A DNA stretch of 64,000 nt. It comes from Pseudomonas mosselii. Lineage in GTDB: Bacteria; Pseudomonadota; Gammaproteobacteria; Pseudomonadales; Pseudomonadaceae. Both the position numbers and the translations under genes were made by a program. The first letter of the stretch is position 1, and the number at the start of each line of letters is the position of its first letter. The stretch is taken from assembly GCF_005796105.1 (NCBI RefSeq), contig NZ_VAUO01000005.1:1-64000 (forward strand). The letters are read 5' to 3'. Positions 10,773 through 18,794 of the stretch are shown in pieces. The notes under the pieces are model-generated. The model saw only the letters and a program-made list of their open reading frames with translations, did no database searches and was not told where the DNA came from.

Positions 10773-11720
10773 ATGCAAATCAAACTCGCCAACCCGCGCG
10801 GCTTCTGCGCGGGGGTCGACCGGGCGATCGAGATCGTCAACCGTGCGCTCGAGGTTTTCGGCCCGCCGATTTACGTGCGTCATGAAGTGGTGCACAACAA
10901 GTTCGTGGTCGAGGATCTACGCAATCGCGGTGCGGTCTTCGTCGAAGAGCTGGACCAGGTGCCGGACGACGTCATCGTCATCTTCAGCGCCCACGGCGTC
11001 TCCCAGGCCGTGCGCCAGGAAGCGGCCGGTCGTGGTCTGAAAGTGTTCGACGCCACCTGCCCGCTGGTGACCAAGGTGCACATCGAGGTTGCCAAGTACA
11101 GCCGCGATGGGCGTGAGTGCATTCTCATCGGCCATGCCGGGCACCCGGAAGTCGAAGGCACCATGGGTCAGTACGACGTCACCAACGGCGGCAGCATCTA
11201 CCTCGTCGAAGACGAGAAAGACGTTGCCGCGTTGCAGGTGCGCGATCCTAACCATCTGGCGTTCGTCACCCAGACTACGCTGTCGATGGATGACACCAGT
11301 CGGGTCATCGATGCCCTGCGCGCACGCTTTCCCAACATTGGTGGGCCACGCAAGGACGACATCTGCTACGCCACCCAGAACCGCCAGGATGCCGTTAAGC
11401 AACTGGCTGACGAGTGCGACGTGGTACTGGTGGTCGGCAGCCCCAACAGCTCCAATTCCAACCGCCTGCGCGAGTTGGCCGAGCGCATGAGCACGCCGGC
11501 CTACCTGATCGATGGCGCCGAAGACCTGCAACGCAGCTGGTTCGATGGCGTCGCGCGCATCGGCATCACCGCCGGCGCCTCGGCGCCTGAAGTGCTGGTG
11601 CGTGGCGTGATCGAGCAGCTCAAGGCCTGGGGCGCGAGCGCTGCCGAAGAGCTGGAGGGGCGTGAGGAAAACATTACGTTCTCGATGCCCAAGGAACTGC
11701 GGGTACGCTCGCTGATCTGA
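10773..11720 (+). CDS. ispH: 4-hydroxy-3-methylbut-2-enyl diphosphate reductase
   Basis: A 315-residue iron-sulfur enzyme, the last step of the MEP isoprenoid pathway, making IPP and DMAPP. The three cluster cysteines lie in RGFCAGV (C12), DATCPLV and [10 protein letters not shown], and substrate-binding histidines lie in HEVVHN and GHAGHPE. ATG at 10773 gives the usual length; an in-frame GTG at 10755 would add six residues. It is the last gene of the ribF operon and converges directly on the GspH-like pilin gene with no spacer. Confidence 0.97.
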   Translation: MQIKLANPRGFCAGVDRAIEIVNRALEVFGPPIYVRHEVVHNKFVVEDLRNRGAVFVEELDQVPDDVIVIFSAHGVSQAVRQEAAGRGLKVFDATCPLVTKVHIEVAKYSRDGRECILIGHAGHPEVEGTMGQYDVTNGGSIYLVEDEKDVAALQVRDPNHLAFVTQTTLSMDDTSRVIDALRARFPNIGGPRKDDICYATQNRQDAVKQLADECDVVLVVGSPNSSNSNRLRELAERMSTPAYLIDGAEDLQRSWFDGVARIGITAGASAPEVLVRGVIEQLKAWGASAAEELEGREENITFSMPKELRVRSLI

Positions 11721-12200
11721 TCAGCGTCCTGCGCAGCCGTTGGTTTGAGTGCTGCGCAGGCTTACCCGCCCGCTTGAGCTGAGCACCACGCGATGCTGGC
11801 TCAAGGGTGGGTTGCGCTCGCAGATGAACAACGTGACAGCACCAAAACCTGCCCCCAACGGTGCCCCACGTGCACTGAATCTCACCACCCGGCGGCTACT
11901 GGCAATGATCCGCACCGGCCGTGCCGGTCGGTATTCCCGAAGCAACTGCTCGCCGTCCTCCAGTGAAATGCGCCATCCCTGACCCCAATCTCCGCGCAGC
12001 GGGCGTACAAGCGTCGCCTGATGGCGCAGCGTTGCCTGGTTGCGTGCCTCGCGCAGGGCCAGCGCCAAACTGCGCGCCACGTTAGCCTGGTGCAGGTCAT
12101 CGCTCATCGCTTTGTAGGCCGTTACGCTCAGTTGTGTGAGAAGGCCCGCAACGCCAAGCGCGAACATCATTTGTATCAGTGTTACCCCTTGTTGCCTCAT
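11721..12200 (-). CDS. GspH/FimT-family minor pseudopilin
   Basis: A 159-residue prepilin. The short leader MRQQG is followed by a hydrophobic helix VTLIQMMFALGVAGLL, then a GspH-like soluble region with two late cysteines. The glutamate at position +5 of mature type IV pilins is glutamine here, which is unusual for this subfamily. It would be processed by the PilD encoded at 27 kb. Unlike P. aeruginosa fimT/fimU, it is divergent from the rest of the minor pilin cluster. Confidence 0.85.
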   Translation of the reverse strand: MRQQGVTLIQMMFALGVAGLLTQLSVTAYKAMSDDLHQANVARSLALALREARNQATLRHQATLVRPLRGDWGQGWRISLEDGEQLLREYRPARPVRIIASSRRVVRFSARGAPLGAGFGAVTLFICERNPPLSQHRVVLSSSGRVSLRSTQTNGCAGR

Positions 12201-12309
12201 CGTGCATTCCTCCCTGGAAGTGCTTGGCTATAGCTTCGCGGCCGGCTACGGCGAAGGCCAGTGGGCTGGCTCGACGGACAAACGCGGAAAGTTCCCAGGA
12301 GGGGTGGCG

Positions 12310-12660
12310 ATGGTGATGAAGATGGGGGGCATGGCACTGCTGGAAGTGCTGGTGGCGATGACGGTACTGGCACTCGGTCTGATGGCGGCTGCGGCGTTGC
12401 AAGTACGCGGGACGCAGGCGTTCGACAGGGCCCAGCGAGAGGGCCAGGCGTTGCACCTGGCCCAGGGCCTGCTGGAGCGTGTCAGAGGGGCAGGGCGGCT
12501 GACCGACTCCGATGAGGCCGCGTGGCGCGCGCAGGTCATTGCTGCGTTTGGCGCCTCTGCGCAGGGGCACGTCAGCGTCGTCGGTGATGCGATGAAAGTC
12601 GAGGTGCAGTGGTCTGGCAGCGATGCGTCACTCAACGTGCAGGGCAGGGTGCTGCCATGA
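12310..12660 (+). CDS. pilV: Type IV pilus minor pilin PilV
   Basis: A 116-residue prepilin. The leader MVMKMGG is cut before MALLEVLVAMTVLALG (Glu at +5). AGGAGG at 12297-12302 fixes the start at 12310 rather than at the longer upstream reading. PilV helps prime pilus assembly as part of a minor pilin tip complex. It heads a tightly overlapping run, pilV-pilW-pilX-pilE. It is shorter than P. aeruginosa PilV. Confidence 0.85.
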   Translation: MVMKMGGMALLEVLVAMTVLALGLMAAAALQVRGTQAFDRAQREGQALHLAQGLLERVRGAGRLTDSDEAAWRAQVIAAFGASAQGHVSVVGDAMKVEVQWSGSDASLNVQGRVLP

Positions 12661-13304
12661 GGTGTCGACAGACTGGCCTGGGATTGCTCGAAACCCTGCT
12701 GGCACTGGCCTTGGCTGTGCTGCTGCTGACCGGGGCGAGCCGTTTGCTGCTGTCGGCGCACCAGGCGTGGGCGGTGCAAGGCGTGGCTGCTCGCATGCAC
12801 GATGACGCGCGTCTGGCGTTGCAGCGCATTGCCGAGGAGGTGCGCATGGCGGGCATGTTCGGCTGCCTACGCCTGGAGCCCGCGCAGTTCCCCAACGCGG
12901 GCAGTGCCGAGGCGTTCGCCCGGCCTATCACGATCACCGGCGACAGCCTGACGCTGGTCACAGCCGATCTGTCTGGGTTGCCGGGTCCTGCGGACTGGAC
13001 CGTCCTTACCGACTGCCTGACCTGGGCCAAGGTGGAGCTTGGCCAGCAGATGGGCGCTGCGGGCGTACTCGCCTTGCCCGTGCGTCAGATACTGTACGAG
13101 GTGCGCAATGGTGGCCTGATGTTCACCAGCGCCAGCCAGCGGGCCACCTTGATCGACCAGGTCCGCGGGCTACAGGTGACCCACGTCGAGGTCGAGCAGG
13201 GCGAGCGCCTGGACATTGAACTCACCCTGCATGACCCACGCTATCTGTTGACCCAGCGCCATCGGATCAGCGTTGCCTTGCGTAACACAGCAGGTCAGAC
13301 ATGA
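12657..13304 (+). CDS. pilW: Type IV pilus minor pilin PilW
   Basis: 215 residues. The leader MRCRQTG precedes LGLLETLLALALAVLLL with Glu at +5. A large beta-rich region of PilW type follows. The ATGA overlap with pilV at 12657-12660 fixes the start and implies coupled translation. PilW is a minor pilin that joins PilV and PilX in the initiation complex. Confidence 0.87.
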   Translation: MRCRQTGLGLLETLLALALAVLLLTGASRLLLSAHQAWAVQGVAARMHDDARLALQRIAEEVRMAGMFGCLRLEPAQFPNAGSAEAFARPITITGDSLTLVTADLSGLPGPADWTVLTDCLTWAKVELGQQMGAAGVLALPVRQILYEVRNGGLMFTSASQRATLIDQVRGLQVTHVEVEQGERLDIELTLHDPRYLLTQRHRISVALRNTAGQT

Positions 13305-13771
13305 GGCGCCAGCGCGGGGTGGCGTTGCTGTTGGCACTCGGCTTGAGCCTGTTGCTTGGGCTACTGGCGGCGCAGGTGCTGTACGAGGCGCAGGCCCAAC
13401 AACGGTTGGTCAGCGAACAGGTGGCCGGGGTGCGAGCGTTCGAGCAGGCTGAGGCGGGGCTGCGCGAAGGCTTGGCGTTGTTGCCGGCAGCGCTTGCGTC
13501 GCCGTGCGGTGGGTGTTTGCCGCCGCCGATCCCGCGCGGAGCGCCGGTTGCACCGTGGCGCCCGACCGCCAGCGGTTTCGTGCTGCTGCAAACGTTGGGC
13601 AACACCGAGCTGGCGGCTGGCCTGCCCCCGGCGACATCAGTGACCCTGGTACGTGTGACCGCCATCAGTCGGGCCTCGCGCAATCGCCAGGTGCTCGAAG
13701 CGGTGTACGCGCTGGGCAGCGATACAGTCCCTTTTCGCGTCAGCTGGCGCCAACGCCTGCGGGAGGGTTGA
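13301..13771 (+). CDS. pilX: Type IV pilus minor pilin PilX
   Basis: 156 residues with leader MRRQRG and helix VALLLALGLSLLLGLLAAQV. Position +5 is Leu, not Glu. Tip-most pseudopilins of the GspK/PilX type often differ at this position. The start overlaps the end of pilW. In P. aeruginosa the next gene is pilY1; here pilX is followed one base later by a PilE-like pilin, so the large tip adhesin is absent from the locus. Confidence 0.85.
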   Translation: MRRQRGVALLLALGLSLLLGLLAAQVLYEAQAQQRLVSEQVAGVRAFEQAEAGLREGLALLPAALASPCGGCLPPPIPRGAPVAPWRPTASGFVLLQTLGNTELAAGLPPATSVTLVRVTAISRASRNRQVLEAVYALGSDTVPFRVSWRQRLREG

Positions 13772-13772
13772 C

Positions 13773-14171
13773 GTGCAGCAAGGGTTTGGTCTGATCGAAT
13801 CATTGATTGTCGTGGCGCTGATCGGCATGCTGGCAGCCATTGCCTACCCCAGTTACAACGATGCGCTGCGCCGTGCCGCGCGCAGCGAAGTGGTCGGTGT
13901 GCTGCATGACGCGGCTCTGCGCCTGGAGCGTCATCATGCCCGCGTTGGCGGTTATGCCGACAGCCAGCAGTTGTCGACCCCTCTACCCGTGGGCAGCCGC
14001 TACTACCGCTTGCAGGCCCTGCGTGACGAAGACAGCTTCACGCTGCTCGCTACGCGCCTGTCGGGCACGTTGATGGCGCACGACCCCTGTGGCGATTTCC
14101 AGCTCGACCAGGCTGGTGTACGCGACAATCCGGGCGGCAGCGAGGGTTTTGTCGCGTGCTGGGGAAGCTGA
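13773..14171 (+). CDS. pilE: Type IV pilin-like protein PilE
   Basis: A 132-residue prepilin with a GTG start and the very short leader MQQG before FGLIESLIVVALIGML (Glu at +5). The C-terminal part has a ComP/PilE-like layout with two cysteines (PCGDF and VACWGS) that could form the usual disulfide loop. It is the last minor pilin of the operon. The GTG start one base after the pilX stop suggests coupled translation. Confidence 0.85.
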   Translation: MQQGFGLIESLIVVALIGMLAAIAYPSYNDALRRAARSEVVGVLHDAALRLERHHARVGGYADSQQLSTPLPVGSRYYRLQALRDEDSFTLLATRLSGTLMAHDPCGDFQLDQAGVRDNPGGSEGFVACWGS

Positions 14172-14224
14172 AGGTCGGAAGGTGCCCGTGCACTGTGGAA
14201 TTACTTCAGGTGTTGGATCGAGCG

Positions 14225-15322
14225 ATGAGCAAGCAAGTAGTGATTGTCGGCGGTGGAGTCATCGGCCTGCTGACAGCGTTCAACCTGGCCGCAGAGGTTG
14301 GCCAGGTGGTGGTGTGTGACCAGGGCGAGGTCGGTCGCGAGTCGTCCTGGGCTGGCGGCGGCATCGTCTCGCCGCTCTACCCCTGGCGCTACAGCGCGGC
14401 GGTCACGGCGCTGGCGCATTGGTCGCAGGATTTCTACCCGCAGTTGGGCGAGCGCCTGCATGCCGATACCGGCATCGACCCCGAAGTGCATACCACCGGG
14501 TTGTATTGGCTGGACTTGGAAGACGAGGCCGAGGCCCTGGCCTGGGCTGCCCGCCAGCAGCGTCCGCTTAGCGCAGTGGACATCTCGGCCGCCTACGACG
14601 CAGTGCCGGTGCTCGGTCCGGGCTTCAAGCATGCGGTGTACATGGCCGGTGTGGCCAACGTGCGCAACCCGCGCCTAGTGAAGTCGCTCAAGGCGGCCTT
14701 GCAAGCCTTGCCAAACGTGACCTTGCGCGAACATTGCCAGATCGCCGGCTTCGAGCGGGAAGGCGAGCGCGTGATCGGTGTGCAGACCCAGGACGGTGTA
14801 CTCAAGGCCGACGAGGTGGTGCTTAGCGCTGGCGCCTGGAGCGGCGAGTTGTTACACGCGCTCGGGCTGGTTCTGCCGGTGGAGCCGGTGAAAGGTCAGA
14901 TGATCTTGTTCAAGTGCGCCGAGGACTTCTTGCCGAGCATGGTGCTGGCCAAGGGGCGCTACGCGATCCCGCGCCGCGATGGGCATATCTTGGTCGGCAG
15001 CACCCTGGAACATGCCGGGTACGACAAGACCCCAACCCGTGAGGCGCTCGAAAGCTTGAAAGCCTCGGCCATCGACCTGCTGCCTGCACTGGCCGAGGCC
15101 GAAGTGGTCGGGCATTGGGCGGGCTTGCGACCCGGCTCCCCGGAGGGCATTCCCTACATTGGCGAGTTGCCCGGCCATGCGGGGCTGTGGCTGAACTGCG
15201 GGCATTATCGCAATGGTCTGGTGCTGGCGCCGGCTTCGTGCCAGTTGCTTACCGACCTGCTGCTGGAACGCCAGCCGATCATCGATCCGGCGCCCTATGC
15301 GCCGGCAGGGCGTCTGGGCTAG
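14225..15322 (+). CDS. thiO: FAD-dependent glycine oxidase
   Basis: A 365-residue DAO-family flavoprotein. The N-terminal dinucleotide-binding motif GGGVIGLLTAFNLA is followed by a substrate region, and near the C-terminus lie HWAGLRPGSPEGIPYIG and the FAD-contacting GHYRNGLVLAP. ThiO oxidises glycine to dehydroglycine (iminoglycine) for assembly of the thiazole half of thiamine. ATG at 14225 starts directly with the flavin-binding strand; earlier in-frame codons add unrelated sequence. Confidence 0.93.
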   Translation: MSKQVVIVGGGVIGLLTAFNLAAEVGQVVVCDQGEVGRESSWAGGGIVSPLYPWRYSAAVTALAHWSQDFYPQLGERLHADTGIDPEVHTTGLYWLDLEDEAEALAWAARQQRPLSAVDISAAYDAVPVLGPGFKHAVYMAGVANVRNPRLVKSLKAALQALPNVTLREHCQIAGFEREGERVIGVQTQDGVLKADEVVLSAGAWSGELLHALGLVLPVEPVKGQMILFKCAEDFLPSMVLAKGRYAIPRRDGHILVGSTLEHAGYDKTPTREALESLKASAIDLLPALAEAEVVGHWAGLRPGSPEGIPYIGELPGHAGLWLNCGHYRNGLVLAPASCQLLTDLLLERQPIIDPAPYAPAGRLG

Positions 15323-15351
15323 CACGCCACGCAGGGTGCGCGGCGCTCGGC

Positions 15352-15582
15352 TTAGCCCTGGCGCCCCGGCCCTTGTTGCAGATGCTGCTGGCTGCAATAC
15401 CACTGCTTGCCCTGCTGCAATGCACGATCATTGGGCAGGTGCACGCCGCAATGGGCGCAACGCACCATCTTCAGCGGGTCGTCGAGGCGCGGCTCGGCGG
15501 GCGATTGCTGGCTGATCTTGAACTTGCGCCACAGCCAGTAGACGGCGGCGATCAGGGCGATCCAGAAGAGTAGGCGAACCAT
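15352..15582 (-). CDS. PP0621-family small membrane protein
   Basis: A 76-residue protein with one N-terminal membrane helix (FWIALIAAVYWLWRKF) and a cytoplasmic tail carrying CAHCG and a second Cys (WYCSQQH), a likely zinc-binding pair. This conserved Pseudomonas family is named after P. putida PP_0621 and has no assigned function. It lies between thiO, convergent, and bamD, co-directional but separated by a terminator. Confidence 0.85.
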   Translation of the reverse strand: MVRLLFWIALIAAVYWLWRKFKISQQSPAEPRLDDPLKMVRCAHCGVHLPNDRALQQGKQWYCSQQHLQQGPGRQG

Positions 15583-15631
15583 GGTGTCCAGCTTGTCGAT
15601 GTCAGAAGCCGACAGTCTAGGACGCAGGCAT

Positions 15632-15660
15632 AAAAAAAGGGAGGCCCAAGGCCTCCCTTT
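15632..15660 (-). terminator. Rho-independent terminator of bamD
   Basis: AAAGGGAGGC and GCCTCCCTTT pair across CCAAG. On the minus strand the stem runs into a T tract (the A run at 15632-15638). It is placed 17 bases after the bamD stop. Confidence 0.88.
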
Positions 15661-15676
15661 CGCGTTGACGGCTGTG

Positions 15677-16696
15677 TCAGTCGAACAGACCAAAGGTCAT
15701 GTAGCTGAACCACGAGCGGTCTTTCTCGGCTTCTTTCGGGCCTTCCGGCAGGATCGGGTCGCCGTTCTCGTCTTTTGGCAGCAGGTCCTGTGGCATCTCG
15801 GCACGGGCGTCCTGGAACTGACGGACCACGTCCTGGTTGGCGCGAGTTTCACCCGGCGGCAGCGGGGTTTCGGTCTCGATCAGGCCCAGGGTGGCCTTGG
15901 ACAGCCAGGAGCGGTTGCCGTTTTCGTCTTCCTTGGCAACGAACTGGCCATCGACCAGGCTCGGGTGCTCTGGGTAGTTGAGCTTGAGGGTTTCCAGGCT
16001 GGTGGCGGCCAGTTCGTCCAGGTGCATGCGCTGGTAGGCTTCGACCATCACCGCCAGGCCGTCGCCGACCGATGGGGTTTCCTGGAAGTTCTCGACCACG
16101 TAGCGGCCACGGTTGGCAGCGGCCACATAGGCTTCGCGGCTCAGGTAGTAGTTGGCCACATGGATCTCGTAGGAGGCCAGCAGGTTGCGCAGGTAGATCA
16201 TGCGCTGCTTGGCGTCCGGCGAGTAGCGGCTGTTCGGGAAGCGGCTGGTCAGCTGGGCGAACTCGTTGTACGAGTCGCGCGCTGCACCCGGGTCACGCTT
16301 GGTCATGTCCAGCGGCAGGAAGCGCGCCACCAGGCCACGGTCCTGGTCGAACGAGGTCAGGCCCTTGAGGTAGTAGGCGTAGTCGACGTTCGGGTGCTGC
16401 GGGTGCAGGCGGATGAAGCGCTCGGCAGCCGACTTGGCAGCCTCGGGCTCGGAGTTCTTGTAGTTGGCGTAGATCAGCTCGAGCTGGGCCTGGTCGGCGT
16501 AGCGACCGAACGGGTAGCGCGACTCCAGGGCCTTGAGCTTGTTCACGGCGCTGGTGTAGCTGTGGCTGTCCAGGTCGGCCTGCGCCTGCTGGTACAGCTC
16601 GGCCTCGCTGAGGTTCTCGTCAATGACTTCCTTGTTCGAGGAACAGGCAGCGGTGAGCCCGAGGATGGCGATCAGCAGCAGGTGTTTCACTTGCAT
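15677..16696 (-). CDS. bamD: Outer membrane assembly lipoprotein BamD
   Basis: A 339-residue lipoprotein. The signal ends with lipobox LTAAC (Cys18), so LspA would process it. About five TPR-like repeats follow, with the family segment [20 protein letters not shown]. BamD is the essential partner of BamA in folding outer-membrane beta barrels. The tail past residue 240 is Pseudomonas-typical and longer than in E. coli BamD (about 245 residues). It diverges from rluD, as in many gammaproteobacteria. Confidence 0.95.
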   Translation of the reverse strand: MQVKHLLLIAILGLTAACSSNKEVIDENLSEAELYQQAQADLDSHSYTSAVNKLKALESRYPFGRYADQAQLELIYANYKNSEPEAAKSAAERFIRLHPQHPNVDYAYYLKGLTSFDQDRGLVARFLPLDMTKRDPGAARDSYNEFAQLTSRFPNSRYSPDAKQRMIYLRNLLASYEIHVANYYLSREAYVAAANRGRYVVENFQETPSVGDGLAVMVEAYQRMHLDELAATSLETLKLNYPEHPSLVDGQFVAKEDENGNRSWLSKATLGLIETETPLPPGETRANQDVVRQFQDARAEMPQDLLPKDENGDPILPEGPKEAEKDRSWFSYMTFGLFD

Positions 16697-16845
16697 GGCG
16701 GCTTGCGTCCCTTTGACGGCCGCTGTCTTGGGCGGTGCCGTCCTGTTATGATGAGCGCCCCCGGCCAAACCCCGGGGCAAAAGAAGCCGTATTTAACCAC
16801 AAGCGCGCAGCCGAAACCAAAGGCTGAACGCCCGTCGATTCGAGC

Positions 16846-17808
16846 ATGTCCGAGATCATTCAACTTAGCGCAGAGGTCCCGTCCGAACTGGGCGGCCAAC
16901 GCCTCGACCAAGTCGCCGCCCAACTCTTCTCCGAGTACTCGCGCTCGCGCCTGTCTTCGTGGATCAAAGATGGCCGTCTGACCGTCGATGGCGCGGTGCT
17001 GCGACCGCGCGACACCGTCCATGGCGGTTCCATCCTGGCCCTTGAGGCCGAGCAGGAAGCCCAGGGCGAATGGGTGGCTCAGGACATCGAGCTGGACATC
17101 GTCTATGAAGACGACCAGATCCTGGTGATCAACAAGCCCGCCGGGCTGGTGGTCCACCCTGCGGCTGGCCATCCAGACGGAACCCTGCTCAACGCCTTGC
17201 TGCATCATGTTCCCGACATCGTCAACGTGCCGCGTGCCGGCATTGTGCATCGTCTGGACAAGGACACCACCGGCCTGATGGTGGTGGCCAAGACCCTGCA
17301 GGCGCAGACCAACCTGGTCGACCAGCTGCAAAAACGCTCGGTCAGTCGTATCTACGAGTGCATCGTGGTCGGCGTGGTGATTGCCGGAGGCAAGATCGAT
17401 GCCCCGATCGGCCGTCACGGTGGCGAGCGCCAGCGCATGGCGGTGACCGAAGGCGGCAAGCCTGCGGTCAGCCACTACCGCGTGCTCAAGCGTTTCCGTT
17501 CGCACACCCATGTGCGGGTCAAGCTGGAAACCGGCCGTACCCACCAGATCCGTGTGCACATGGCGCATGTCGGCTACCCGCTGGTAGGCGACCAGACCTA
17601 CGGCGTACGCTTCCGCATTCCACCGGCCGCCAGCGTGGCGATGGTCGAGGCGGTCAAGCACTTCCCGCGTCAGGCTCTGCACGCGCGCTTCCTGGCACTC
17701 GACCACCCAACCACTGGTGAGCGCATGGAGTGGGCTTCGCCGCTGCCGGACGACTTCACCTGGTTGCTGTCGCTGCTCAGCCAGGACCGCGAGAGCTTTA
17801 TCGGATGA
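16846..17808 (+). CDS. rluD: 23S rRNA pseudouridine synthase RluD
   Basis: 320 residues: an N-terminal S4 RNA-binding domain (QRLDQVAAQLFSEYSRSRLS), then the RluA-type catalytic domain with HRLDKDTTGLMV, whose Asp is the nucleophile, and the RTHQIRVH motif. It makes pseudouridines in helix 69 of 23S rRNA. It diverges from bamD, and its last four bases overlap the start of pgeF. Confidence 0.96.
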   Translation: MSEIIQLSAEVPSELGGQRLDQVAAQLFSEYSRSRLSSWIKDGRLTVDGAVLRPRDTVHGGSILALEAEQEAQGEWVAQDIELDIVYEDDQILVINKPAGLVVHPAAGHPDGTLLNALLHHVPDIVNVPRAGIVHRLDKDTTGLMVVAKTLQAQTNLVDQLQKRSVSRIYECIVVGVVIAGGKIDAPIGRHGGERQRMAVTEGGKPAVSHYRVLKRFRSHTHVRVKLETGRTHQIRVHMAHVGYPLVGDQTYGVRFRIPPAASVAMVEAVKHFPRQALHARFLALDHPTTGERMEWASPLPDDFTWLLSLLSQDRESFIG

Positions 17809-18545
17809 GTGGCCTGGCGCCGTCGCTGATCTTGCCTGATTGGCCGGCTCCGGCCACGGTCCGCGCCTGCGTCACCACTCGCCAGGGCGGGGTTAGCCTG
17901 CCGCCCTATGAAACCTTCAACCTCGGTGATCATGTGGGCGACGACCCGCAGGCGGTCGCCGAGAATCGCCGCCGCCTGCGCGATGAGTTCGCCATCAAGC
18001 CCGCCTGGCTCAAGCAGGTGCATGGTGTGGTCGTCGCTGACGCCGACCCCGCGCTGGTCGCCGAGGCCGATGCCAGCTGGACCGACCAGCCCGGTATCGC
18101 CTGCACCGTGATGACTGCCGATTGCCTGCCTGCGCTGTTCTGCGACCGCGCCGGCACGCGCGTGGCGGCCGCCCATGCCGGCTGGCGCGGGCTGGCCGGT
18201 GGGGTGCTGGAGGCGACCCTCGAACGTCTCGCCTTACCTGCCGATGACGTGCTGGTGTGGCTGGGCCCGGCGATTGGTCCGCAGGCGTTCGAGGTCGGCA
18301 TGGAAGTGCGCGATGCGTTCACCGCGCAACACCCCGAAGCCTTCGACGCCTTCGTGCCGGGCGAGCGCCCTGGCAAGCTGATGGCCGACATCTATGCACT
18401 GGCGCGTATCCGCCTGGCCGCGCGTGGCGTTACCGCGGTGTATGGCGGCGGCTTTTGCACGGTCAGCGACCCGCGCTTCTTCTCCTATCGCCGCACCCCG
18501 CAGGGTGGGCGCTTCGCCTCGTTGGTCTGGCTGAATACGCGCTAG
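17805..18545 (+). CDS. pgeF: Peptidoglycan editing factor / purine phosphorylase-like (YfiH/laccase-domain)
   Basis: A 246-residue laccase-domain protein of the YfiH/PgeF family. The metal-binding residues are visible in KQVHG, TADCLPALFCD and AAHAGWRGL. E. coli YfiH removes wrongly incorporated L-Ser from UDP-MurNAc precursors; relatives cleave purine nucleosides. The ATG overlaps the rluD stop (ATGA), a conserved pairing. Which of the two activities applies here cannot be told from sequence. Confidence 0.92.
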   Translation: MSGLAPSLILPDWPAPATVRACVTTRQGGVSLPPYETFNLGDHVGDDPQAVAENRRRLRDEFAIKPAWLKQVHGVVVADADPALVAEADASWTDQPGIACTVMTADCLPALFCDRAGTRVAAAHAGWRGLAGGVLEATLERLALPADDVLVWLGPAIGPQAFEVGMEVRDAFTAQHPEAFDAFVPGERPGKLMADIYALARIRLAARGVTAVYGGGFCTVSDPRFFSYRRTPQGGRFASLVWLNTR

Positions 18546-18568
18546 CTAGCGTGCGCTTCTATCTTCGC

Positions 18569-18639
18569 GGGTAAACCGCTCCCACAGGGACTGCACCGCT
18601 ATTACGTGCAGTGGATACCCCGTGGGAGCGGGTTTACCC
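18569..18639. repeat. REP-type inverted repeat pair between pgeF and clpB
   Basis: GGGTAAACCGCTCCCAC (18569-18585) and GTGGGAGCGGGTTTACCC (18622-18639) are inverted, with an inner CTGCAC/GTGCAG stem. The GTGGGAGCGGG core is the common P. putida REP element, here as a head-to-head pair in an intergenic gap. Confidence 0.8.
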
Positions 18640-18691
18640 CCGAATGCCCCAGCGCCCATCCTCCAGGCTGATCTCTGTCAACCCCGCTACG

Positions 18692-18720
18692 CTTGAATCT
18701 TCCAGAATCACCCTTATCTA
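18692..18720 (+). promoter_or_regulatory. Heat-shock (sigma-32)-type promoter of clpB
   Basis: CTTGAA at 18692-18697 is separated by 13 bases from CCCTTATCTA at 18711-18720, close to the sigma-32 consensus CTTGAA-N13-17-CCCCATTTA. It lies about 75 bases before the clpB start. The call is based on motif match and on known heat-shock control of clpB. Confidence 0.65.
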
Positions 18721-18794
18721 TTGGTCATCTCAGGCAGGTTCATCATCAAGGTGCTGTCCATCGCTCCGCCTGCCCTTTAAAGGAAGGTATCCCC

